Origin: Igneacidithiobacillus copahuensis | GTDB lineage: Bacteria; Pseudomonadota; Gammaproteobacteria; Acidithiobacillales; Acidithiobacillaceae | NCBI RefSeq assembly: GCF_018854015.1 | Contig: NZ_JAAXYO010000182.1 | Span: 70,290-134,289 of the forward strand | DNA length: 64,000 nucleotides | Direction of reading: 5' to 3' | Part shown: positions 43,871 to 51,218 of the stretch, piece by piece | Numbering within the stretch: the first letter of the stretch is position 1 | Layout of the letters: the number at the start of each line of letters is the position of its first letter | The notes under the pieces: generated by a model | The model's database searches: none | What the model was told of the DNA's origin: nothing | Seen by the model: the letters and a program-made list of their open reading frames with translations, nothing else | Position numbers and translations under genes: made by a program

Positions 43871-46800
43871 TTACTTGCCAGATCGGCGCGTGAAAAATTG
43901 ACGCCAGGAAGTCAAAAACAGGATGAAATCGTCCCAAAAGCTGCGCAGCACCAGAGTGATGAGCGCAACCAGGTCTGCCCACGAAGTCTTTTTGCGAGGG
44001 GATCGCTGCGCGATAGACGGAACGTTCTCCCTTTGCGTTAGTGGTATCTCGTCCGCCTTGACCACGATCCACTTCCTGCGACTCATGGGAAAAGACGCTT
44101 GGCCGGCATGACTGCCATCGTTCAAATCAATACTGGCGGGGCAGAAGGCGCGGCGTCCGCTGACGCAGCCCATGGGGATAACCAGCAGGGTGAGGATGGT
44201 GGACACCATCACGCCAAAGAGCAGGGAGATTCCCATGCCGCGGAAGATGGGCGAGGTGATGATCTCCGCCGAGCCCAGCATCAGCGCCAGGGCGGTAATA
44301 ACGATCGGTCGAGTGCGCGTAGCGCAGGCCTCGATCAGGGCGTCGAGCACGGGGTAGCCTTCGGCGACCTTCTGCTGTGAGTAGTCCACCAGCAGGATCG
44401 AATTGCGGACGATGATGCCGGCCAGTGCAATGAAGCCGATCATCGACGTAGCGGTAAAACTGGCGCCGAAGAGCCAGTGCCCAGGCAGGATACCGATCAG
44501 GGTCAGCGGGATGGGCACCATGATGATGGCGGGAATCACGAAATTACCGAATTCCCAGACCACCAACATATAGATCAACACCAGAGCGACCAGGAATGCA
44601 GCACCCATGTCGCGGAAAGTCACATAGGTCACGGTCCACGCCCCGCCCCACTTGATGCTGGCGGTATTGCCACTGGGCTGACTGATCCAGTCGATTCCCA
44701 GGGCCTTACCCGTCGGCGCGAGATAGTGACTGAGCGCAGTTTCCACTTCCAGCATGCCATACAGCGGCGCATCCAGGCGTCCCTGCGTGTCCCCCATCAC
44801 ATATTGCACGGGGCGCAGATCCTGCTGATAGATGGGGGCTTGGGCAGGGACGCGCGCAAAATTGCCCAGACTATAGAGGGGCACTGAGCCATAATAGGGC
44901 GAGGAGACGGGCAGACTCGCCAGATTCTGCACGTTGCTGCGCAGGGCGAGCGGTGCCTGCAGACGCATAGGCACCGCCAGATCCTGGCCAAACGGATGGA
45001 AGTCTCCCAGAGAATGTCCTCCCATGACCATCGCCAAGGTCTGGTTCACCGTCGCGTTGCTGATCCCGGCCATCCCGGCCCGGGTGCTATCCACATGGAA
45101 AACGAGCAAATCGTGGGGCGCCATCAGGGTGCTGTTGACGTCGGTCAGGTTCTTGCTGTGTTCAAAGACCGTGACCAGATGCCGGGCAACGGCATCCCGA
45201 ATCTCGCTGGAAGGTCCATAGACCTCCGCTACCACTGGGGCGAGTACCGGTGGGCCCGGTGGAGTTTGCACCACCTGAATGTGTGCTCCCCAAGTCTTGG
45301 CAACTGCCTCGATCCGCTCCCGTGCCACAGTCGCCAAGTGAGCGCTGGAGGCAGAGCGCTGGTCGCCACTCACCAACTGCACATGGATCATCGCCTGCCA
45401 AGGCTGATTGCGCAGGTAATAATGGCGGACCATGCCGTTGAAATCATAGGGCTCTGGCGTGCCGACGTAGCTTTGCAGCGCACGTATGTCTTTCATGCCT
45501 TGCAAGCGTTCTTGAATGGCATAGGTGGCATTGGCGGTTTCCGGCAGGGCCGTGCCCGCGGGCATATTGACCACCACGTTGAAGGCATCCGAATTGCCGT
45601 GGGGGAGCATGGTGAATGGCACCCACTCCACCAAGAACAAGGCCAGACTGCCAAAGAAAGCGAGGACGATGCCACCCAGAAAGAGCCGCCCATACAGCTT
45701 GCGGCGTACCAGGGGAATCAGGGTCTGGGCAAAGAACTTACGTAGCCACGCTGCCTGCTTGGCCTCGCGGTGATGCATCTTCTCCAGTACCCGCAGACTG
45801 GGCTTGAAGCGCAGAATCAGCCACGGCCCCAGGGCAAAGGCAATGAAGAGGGAGGACAGCATGGCCACCGATCCCAATACCGGGATGGGGGCCATGTACG
45901 GACCCATCATGCCGCCCACAAAACCCATGGGCAGCAGGGCCGCAATCACCGTGAAGGTCGCCAACGTAGTCGGATTACCCACTTCGCGTACCGCGTCGAT
46001 CAGGGTGTCCGTAGAGGTACTGTTCTCTAGCAACCAGCGGCGGTAGACATTTTCGACAATAACGATAGAGTCATCGACCAGAATACCGATCGAGAAGATC
46101 AGTCCGAAGAGGCTGACGCGGTTGATGGTGATGCCAACGATCCAGGCGGCGAAGACCGTAATCAGCAGGATCAGCGGGATGGTAATGACCACAACGGCAG
46201 CGGCCCGCCAGCCGAGGGTCAGAAAAATCAACAAAGTCACGGCAGCGGTAGCAACGAAGAGCTTGAAGAGCAGGGAATTGACCTTGTCGTTGGCCACCTT
46301 GCCATCGTTGCGGGTGATACTGACCCGAACATCGTCAGGAATGACACTACCTTCCAGGGAATGGACCTTGGCGATCAAGGCCTCGCCCACCGCAACCGCG
46401 TTGCTGCCAGCAGTCTTTGCGATGGCAATGGTGATCGCCGGCGCATTCTGCACGGCGGGGCCACGGCTACCGGCACCCGACGTATAGGTCACCAGGCTGT
46501 GGGCGGTGGACGGCCCATAGCGCACGGCAGCCACTTGCGACAGATAGACCGGGGCACCATGAAAGACCCCGACCACCAGATTTTCGACCTGCTGCGGGCT
46601 GCGCAGAAAACCGCCACTGAGGATTGCCAAGTGACGGTTGTTACCTTCCGCACTACCGCTTTGCAGTTCCTGGTTGGCGGATTCCACGACCTTGGCGACG
46701 GCTTGCGGGGTAAGCCCATAGGCGGCCAGACGACTGGGCTGTATGTCGATATTCAGGGCATCCGTCGCACCATGGATGATGAAGCTCTCGCCAGTATCCG

Positions 46801-47374
46801 GGACTTCTTTGAGGCGTTTCAGTGCACTTTCGGCAATCTCGTTCAGGGTGCCCGAACCCACACTCTGCGACCATAGAGTAAAGGTCATAAAGGGCACACT
46901 ATTGATGCCCTTGGCGCGCACCAAAGGCTTGCCGGCCCCCGGAGGAATTCGGTTCATGTTGGCCGCGAGCTTGTTGTAGACCGCAACCAGCGAGGGAGCC
47001 ATGTGCTTACCTACGACAAAGCGCACGGTCACCATCGCTTCGCCTTGATTGGATACCGAGTAGACGTGACGCACCCCCGGCAGCTCGCTCATCAACTGCT
47101 GCAGGGGATCGGTCACCATGCGTGCCACTTCCGCCGGCGAATGGCCGGGATAGGGCACAAAGATGTCCACCATGGGCACGGAAATCTGTGGATTGGCCGC
47201 CCGCGGGGTCGAAATCAGGCCCAGTACACCAGCGGCCAAGAGCACGATGAGCAAGAGGGGTGCGAGCGGCGAATTGACAAAAATCCGTGCAATGTTGCCT
47301 GCCAGCCCCAGATTTTTCGCCGACGGGCTCGACTCCCCGTGGGCACCATTACCGTTGCAGTTTGTGCTGCTCAT
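43871..47374 (-). CDS. RND-family efflux permease with C-terminal extension
   Basis: A 1167-residue inner-membrane transporter of the RND superfamily. It has the first helix near residues 35-55, the porter region, the proton-relay Asp pair in GILVDDSIVIVENVYRRW, and twelve helices overall. The last 100 or so residues, past the final helix (after IPMGCVSGRR), form an extra cytoplasmic extension. It is basic in part and ends in the hydrophobic WADLVALITLVLRSFWDDFILFL. Families of about 1,030-1,050 residues normally lack this. Its start overlaps the adaptor gene by 4 bases. No outer-membrane factor is in the series. The substrate is unknown. Confidence 0.88.
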   Translation of the reverse strand: MSSTNCNGNGAHGESSPSAKNLGLAGNIARIFVNSPLAPLLLIVLLAAGVLGLISTPRAANPQISVPMVDIFVPYPGHSPAEVARMVTDPLQQLMSELPGVRHVYSVSNQGEAMVTVRFVVGKHMAPSLVAVYNKLAANMNRIPPGAGKPLVRAKGINSVPFMTFTLWSQSVGSGTLNEIAESALKRLKEVPDTGESFIIHGATDALNIDIQPSRLAAYGLTPQAVAKVVESANQELQSGSAEGNNRHLAILSGGFLRSPQQVENLVVGVFHGAPVYLSQVAAVRYGPSTAHSLVTYTSGAGSRGPAVQNAPAITIAIAKTAGSNAVAVGEALIAKVHSLEGSVIPDDVRVSITRNDGKVANDKVNSLLFKLFVATAAVTLLIFLTLGWRAAAVVVITIPLILLITVFAAWIVGITINRVSLFGLIFSIGILVDDSIVIVENVYRRWLLENSTSTDTLIDAVREVGNPTTLATFTVIAALLPMGFVGGMMGPYMAPIPVLGSVAMLSSLFIAFALGPWLILRFKPSLRVLEKMHHREAKQAAWLRKFFAQTLIPLVRRKLYGRLFLGGIVLAFFGSLALFLVEWVPFTMLPHGNSDAFNVVVNMPAGTALPETANATYAIQERLQGMKDIRALQSYVGTPEPYDFNGMVRHYYLRNQPWQAMIHVQLVSGDQRSASSAHLATVARERIEAVAKTWGAHIQVVQTPPGPPVLAPVVAEVYGPSSEIRDAVARHLVTVFEHSKNLTDVNSTLMAPHDLLVFHVDSTRAGMAGISNATVNQTLAMVMGGHSLGDFHPFGQDLAVPMRLQAPLALRSNVQNLASLPVSSPYYGSVPLYSLGNFARVPAQAPIYQQDLRPVQYVMGDTQGRLDAPLYGMLEVETALSHYLAPTGKALGIDWISQPSGNTASIKWGGAWTVTYVTFRDMGAAFLVALVLIYMLVVWEFGNFVIPAIIMVPIPLTLIGILPGHWLFGASFTATSMIGFIALAGIIVRNSILLVDYSQQKVAEGYPVLDALIEACATRTRPIVITALALMLGSAEIITSPIFRGMGISLLFGVMVSTILTLLVIPMGCVSGRRAFCPASIDLNDGSHAGQASFPMSRRKWIVVKADEIPLTQRENVPSIAQRSPRKKTSWADLVALITLVLRSFWDDFILFLTSWRQFFTRRSGK

Positions 47375-48516
47375 GCATCGGCTCCTGGCGCTGCACTCCC
47401 TGCCGTTTGCAGGTGGTATCCCGAACCAACGCCGGCCGGCGGATCGTTGACGATCACGTCACCCGGACGCAATCCTGATAGTACCTGGACTTGGTTATTG
47501 GCAAGCGGTTCCCCCAGACGCAGTACCCGCAACTGCGTGACCCCGTTCTGATCGACCAGCACCGACGGCAGACTGTGCCCCGGAAGCAGCGCCGAACGCG
47601 GGATCGCCACCCCGAGGCTCGCGGATTGCGCAGCCGGCAGGCGGACGGTTACGTAGTCGCCAGCGCGGATTCCGGTATGGCTCGGCAGGGCGAGTTTCAC
47701 GGCAAGGGTGTGGGTTTGCGCGTTCGCCTCCGGGGCAATCTGTATGATTTGCGCGCGTACCACACCAGCGCCATTGGGCGCACGTACCTGTAGGGTGTCT
47801 CCCAGTTGCAGTCCAGCACTCATGCTGGTCGGCACTTCAACAAGGATCTGTGCCGGACCCGCGCCACCCAGGACCAGCAAGGATTGCCCCGGCTGCACCA
47901 CGTCTCCGGGATTGACGTCTTTTTGCAGGATCACCCCATAGAAGGGAGAGACCCCGTAGGCGTCGCGAATTTCGGCTTCGATTTCGCGAATGCGCCAGGC
48001 GGCAGACTGCAAGGTGGTTTGCGCCTGCATGGCTGCGGCGCGACGGTTGTCCAGGGTAGCAAGATAGTTGGCCCAGGGATTCTGCTGGTTGCCCATCATC
48101 GCCGCCATGCCCTGACCGAACCACGCGAAGGGATTCCAGGGATTGCTGCTACCACCGTAGTTATAGAGTTGCACCTGATACTGCGAATAGCCATTCCCCA
48201 GGGCGACCTGCGCCGCCTGATAGGCGGCTTCGGCTTGTGCTTGTTGCGCACGCAACGCTTCCGTACCCAGACCGACCACAACCTCGCCGGAACGCACCGG
48301 GGAACCCACCGGCCCTGCCACATACTCGACCCGTCCTCCGGTCTGGGCGCGCAACACCACTACCTGCCCAGGGATGGCGCGGGCGCCGAGCAAGGGGCCC
48401 AAGGAGGGGGCGGGCTGTACTCGGAGCAAACTGGGTCCGGCAAAGGCAATACCCGGAGCCATGCTCAACGCCAGACAGGGGAACAGGCACCAAAAGGAAG
48501 AAATACGGACGGACAT
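47371..48516 (-). CDS. RND periplasmic adaptor (membrane-fusion protein)
   Basis: A 381-residue adaptor with a signal peptide (about 1-26) and the lipoyl halves RAQTGGRVEYVAGPVGSPVRSGEVVVGL and SPFYGVILQKDVNPGDVVQPGQSLLVLGG. Beta-barrel and membrane-proximal domains follow. The hairpin between the lipoyl halves carries an odd Trp/Asn/Gly/Met-rich stretch (GGSSNPWNPFAWFGQGM) in place of plain coiled coil. The ATG at 48516 is preferred; a TTG at 48534 is possible. It is the first gene of the leftward sigma-54 series. Confidence 0.87.
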   Translation of the reverse strand: MSVRISSFWCLFPCLALSMAPGIAFAGPSLLRVQPAPSLGPLLGARAIPGQVVVLRAQTGGRVEYVAGPVGSPVRSGEVVVGLGTEALRAQQAQAEAAYQAAQVALGNGYSQYQVQLYNYGGSSNPWNPFAWFGQGMAAMMGNQQNPWANYLATLDNRRAAAMQAQTTLQSAAWRIREIEAEIRDAYGVSPFYGVILQKDVNPGDVVQPGQSLLVLGGAGPAQILVEVPTSMSAGLQLGDTLQVRAPNGAGVVRAQIIQIAPEANAQTHTLAVKLALPSHTGIRAGDYVTVRLPAAQSASLGVAIPRSALLPGHSLPSVLVDQNGVTQLRVLRLGEPLANNQVQVLSGLRPGDVIVNDPPAGVGSGYHLQTAGSAAPGADA

Positions 48517-48556
48517 GGCTGAAAAGTTCCTCAAGGTAAGCAGTCAACATCTTTAA

Positions 48557-48572
48557 AGCATGTTTCATGCCA
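48557..48572 (-). promoter_or_regulatory. sigma-54 promoter of the leftward series
   Basis: On the minus strand TGGCATGAAACATGCT fits the -24/-12 consensus TGGCACG-N4-TTGCW, with GG and GC in the correct spacing. The predicted start is near 48546, giving a leader of about 30 bases to the adaptor ATG at 48516. Confidence 0.72.
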
Positions 48573-48623
48573 TTTCATAACGAATTGTTTTTTAAATATT
48601 TATTTTTGACGGTGGGCAAAAAG

Positions 48624-48853
48624 TGTTGCGATAAAAGCAGGGATACAATAGGTAAAACAGAGGGTTGGACTGTTGCATGATCACTGTTGCGTTGCGGTGA
48701 AATCTGCATCATTTGCTATAACGCCATGATTATCATGATAGCAATTGGCTTCTGGCACCCCTTTGGATGTCCAGAGGTGATCACTGCAACGCCTGCAACA
48801 AGTACGAAATACGCAAGCTATTGAAATGTTTATGTCTTGGTTTTTTCTGTTGC
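48624..48853. promoter_or_regulatory. TGTTGC repeat cluster, candidate enhancer (UAS)
   Basis: TGTTGC occurs on the plus strand at 48624, 48671, 48685 and 48848, and inverted as GCAACA at 48795. Five-base GTTGC half sites lie at 48691 and (inverted) 48786. TGATCACTG precedes both the 48685 and the 48786 sites. The spacing from both sigma-54 promoters (about 50-350 bases) suits an activator binding region. Confidence 0.45.
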
Positions 48854-48908
48854 AGAGGCGCTTTGCGAAATATTTGTATAAATCTATTACTATCAAATGG
48901 TTATTAAG

Positions 48909-48924
48909 TGGCATGAAATCTGCT
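48909..48924 (+). promoter_or_regulatory. sigma-54 promoter of the rightward pair
   Basis: TGGCATGAAATCTGCT matches the sigma-54 consensus and is 14 of 16 bases identical to the minus-strand promoter at 48572-48557. The predicted start is near 48935, about 97 bases before the ATG at 49033. Confidence 0.72.
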
Positions 48925-49032
48925 TTTCAAGAAGTAGGTAATCTCCTACATGGATTGCCAGGTTCCGTTAGGACTTCCGCTATATAGGTAATCCGCACGG
49001 TTTCAAATTCAGAATGTGTAAGGAGTGCGTCG

Positions 49033-49572
49033 ATGAAAACGTTGATTCAGAAAAAGGGTTGGATTATGGGCTCAGTTGCGGTAGCCGGGGTGTCGGCGTT
49101 ATTGGTGGCGGCACCTGCCTTTGCTTGGGGCCCGTGGGGAGGTTCTCCCTGGGGAGATGGCTACAGCAATCCTTTCTGGGGGAACAGCGGACCCTTCAGC
49201 AGCTACGGTGGCCCCTTCACCGGCAATAGCGGCCCGTGGGACATGGGCACGATGAGCTTCAATGCGCCCCATGGGGGACCCATGAACTTTGACAGTGGCC
49301 GCTATGGCGGGTACGGGCAAGGCTACAATGGCTATTATGGTGGGGCCTATGGAAACGGGTACGACGACGGTTACGGCTACAACAACTATCCGCCGGCTTA
49401 TCCCCAATACCAACCGCGTTCGCCCTACCCAGCCTATGGCGGTGGATACCCGGTGCCGCGACCGGCTCCGCAGTATCCGCAGCGGGCCCAGAACTATGCG
49501 CCACCTGCAGGTCCCTACGGCTATGGACCAGCGTACAACCCCTATGATGGCTACGGCTACGGATATCGGTAA
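49033..49572 (+). CDS. secreted Trp/Gly/Tyr-rich protein, sulfur-globule-like, paralogue 3
   Basis: A 179-residue protein with a signal peptide ending PAFA. The mature part begins WGPWGGSPWGDG, with GPFSSYGGPFTGNSGPWDMGTMSF and GGPMNFDSGRYGGY. This is the same framework as the product at 41904, and in part that at 42344, on the opposite arm. The C-terminal half is Gly/Tyr/Pro/Asn-rich, ending GYGYR. AAGGAG precedes the ATG. It is the first gene behind the plus-strand sigma-54 promoter. Structural surface or sulfur-globule envelope protein is the best guess. Confidence 0.75.
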   Translation: MKTLIQKKGWIMGSVAVAGVSALLVAAPAFAWGPWGGSPWGDGYSNPFWGNSGPFSSYGGPFTGNSGPWDMGTMSFNAPHGGPMNFDSGRYGGYGQGYNGYYGGAYGNGYDDGYGYNNYPPAYPQYQPRSPYPAYGGGYPVPRPAPQYPQRAQNYAPPAGPYGYGPAYNPYDGYGYGYR

Positions 49573-49602
49573 AGCAGGTCCCGCGCCATATCGGCAGACG
49601 GT

Positions 49603-50493
49603 ATGGCGAATTTCGGTGCAATGAATAATTTGGAGATACCTATAACGAAGAAAGATGATGAGCTCGTTGCAGAAACGCCTGCAGAGCCTTCTTCCAACGT
49701 ACTGGAAGCGGATGCTTCCCCTCCGGCGAGCGAGGAGGACTCTGCGCCCGTGATCAAGGCGGAAACCGAAAGCGCCTCTGACACGACGCCGCCGCAGATG
49801 AATGCAAATATCGGGACGACGCCGCCGAATGCCACGGGCTCGGGTACCAGTGCTCCCAGCCTCAATGCAGGCGGGGCGGGAACAACGCCACCTGGCGGTG
49901 GAAGTAGTTATCCGCCCTTACCCCCTCGGCAACCCAAGAAAAGCGTCGCCAGTCGGGTGTTTTCCTGGCCGGCGCTGGTTTTTCTGTTGGTGATCATCAT
50001 TATCATCTTGTTTATCTGGGGAATCACAGCTAACCAAGCTGATATGTCAGGGAAAAAATCCGTGCAGCCGCCGCCACAGAAAACTCTTCAAGTCGCCCCC
50101 ATCGCTGCCCCCGGGATGGCGACCGCAGAGCCAGCTCCGAAATTGAGTGCGGATCAGCAACGAGAGTTGATGTCGGCGCGGGCAGCTTATTGGCACCACG
50201 ACATTCCCGCTGCTATCAGCCAATATGAGGAGTTGATCAAAAAGGTACCAGATGCAGCCTTTGCCTATGGCGAATTGGGCAATGTGTACTACATGAACGG
50301 CCAACGGGAGAAGGCCGCAGAAAACTTTGAACGTGCGGCTCTGCTGCTGATTCAACAGGGTCAGGAACAACGGGCTGCCAGTCTCATTCCCGCACTGGGC
50401 GCCCTTGATCCCGTAATGGCGCAGAAGGTGCAAGTGGCCCTATCACACAGTCCACAGGATGACGGTTACGGAGCGGATACCCCTACGCAGTAA
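49603..50493 (+). CDS. membrane-anchored TPR-like protein, paralogue 3
   Basis: A 296-residue protein with a long acidic/Ser/Pro/Thr-rich cytoplasmic region (about 1-125), one membrane helix (about 127-147, ALVFLLVIIIIILFIWGI) and a periplasmic TPR-like block. That block reads MSARAAYWHHDIPAAISQYEELIKKVPDAAFAYGELGNVYYMNGQREKAAENFERAA. It is the same block as in the products at 40694 and 41269. It starts 30 bases after the Trp/Gly-rich gene; an ATG at 49621 is an alternative start. A strong terminator follows. Confidence 0.75.
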   Translation: MANFGAMNNLEIPITKKDDELVAETPAEPSSNVLEADASPPASEEDSAPVIKAETESASDTTPPQMNANIGTTPPNATGSGTSAPSLNAGGAGTTPPGGGSSYPPLPPRQPKKSVASRVFSWPALVFLLVIIIIILFIWGITANQADMSGKKSVQPPPQKTLQVAPIAAPGMATAEPAPKLSADQQRELMSARAAYWHHDIPAAISQYEELIKKVPDAAFAYGELGNVYYMNGQREKAAENFERAALLLIQQGQEQRAASLIPALGALDPVMAQKVQVALSHSPQDDGYGADTPTQ

Positions 50494-50517
50494 CGAAAAT
50501 ACAGATGGCTAACGCAG

Positions 50518-50543
50518 GGGCAGAGCATGCTCTGCCCTCTTTT
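50518..50543 (+). terminator. rho-independent terminator
   Basis: GGGCAGAGCATGCTCTGCCC is a perfect 20-base palindrome followed by TCTTTTC. It lies 24 bases after the TPR gene and before the convergent SCP2-like gene, which it may also serve. Confidence 0.75.
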
Positions 50544-50550
50544 CTACTCG

Positions 50551-50946
50551 CTAGACGCATCCCATGACGGAAAAGCTTTTTACAAAAGGACCGGCCATAC
50601 GGGGGTCTTTCAACATGCTTTTGTAATCACCTACCTTGAACTTGATTTTGCCTGTGGTAAAGGCCATACCCAGTCCCGTCATGCCAGGAGGACTGGAAAT
50701 CCACTTCATCCATTGATCCACACTGGCGCGAATATCCCAATTGACGGGCTGCCCTTGATACACACCCGCTCCAACTGCCTGGCCATTCACCACTTGTAAA
50801 AAGCCCCGCGGTCCTTCTTCTTCGACAAAGCCATAGGCAATGTTCGACGCAAAATCAATTTGCGACAGGGCACCCGCCAGATCCGGCTCCTTGTTCCACT
50901 CTGCTGCAAACCTTTCCATCCACTCGGGGGAAAATAATTCTGCCAT
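50551..50946 (-). CDS. SCP2 sterol-transfer family protein
   Basis: A 131-residue single-domain protein resembling SCP2-like lipid-binding domains: FSPEWMERFAAEWNKEPDLAGALSQIDFASNIAYGF, then WDIRASVDQWMKWISSPPGM and FTTGKIKFKVGDYKSMLKDPRMAGPF. The ATG at 50946 follows AGGAGA by 8 bases. Such domains bind hydrophobic ligands, but the ligand is unknown. There is no operon partner. Confidence 0.75.
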   Translation of the reverse strand: MAELFSPEWMERFAAEWNKEPDLAGALSQIDFASNIAYGFVEEEGPRGFLQVVNGQAVGAGVYQGQPVNWDIRASVDQWMKWISSPPGMTGLGMAFTTGKIKFKVGDYKSMLKDPRMAGPFVKSFSVMGCV

Positions 50947-51218
50947 ACTCTGTCTCTCCTGTGCTGTTGATGCTGAGGCCGAATAGCCTCGCCAGCCTTG
51001 AAAGCACGATTGATGCCATGCTGAGATCAATAATATGAGTAACACAAACAATTGCTTATGTTATTCTTTGCGCGAGAGGATGTTGCGCCCTCGTTTTTCT
51101 GCAACAGTCCGGCAGATAGTGCAACAATTGTAGGCCTCCGATTTTCGCCCAGAACTTTGGACTTTTTCGGGCACATTCGTTATAACAGACACAGTCTACA
51201 TCAATCGAAGCTGTCTCT
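50947..51218. promoter_or_regulatory. divergent gap with promoter of the GGDEF-EAL gene
   Basis: On the plus strand TTGGAC (51157-51162) and TATAAC (51181-51186), 18 bases apart, form a reasonable sigma-70 promoter about 30 bases before the ATG at 51219. Apart from the ribosome site of the SCP2 gene, nothing else was recognised. Confidence 0.45.

Larger units (their letters stand above)
48517..49032. other. AT-rich divergent control region of the sigma-54 locus
   Basis: This 516-base gap has no gene and is markedly more AT-rich than its surroundings. It contains outward-facing sigma-54 promoters at 48557-48572 (-) and 48909-48924 (+). Between them are TGTTGC hexamers and a 13-base palindrome CATGATTATCATG at 48725-48737. 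In the plus-strand leader a GTAGG/CCTAC hairpin (48934-48949) lies at the predicted transcript start. Confidence 0.65.

Noticed and set aside
43851..44072. Longer N-terminus for the Pro-rich repeat protein reaching into the RND gene
   Set aside because: The ATG at 43850 has an AAGGAGGA site and gives a proper signal peptide; the upstream part is a shadow of the permease C-terminus.
48725..48737. CATGATTATCATG as a Fur box
   Set aside because: It resembles part of a Fur site, but only one 13-bp palindrome is present, it does not overlap either predicted promoter, and no iron genes flank it. Kept only as a possible activator site.
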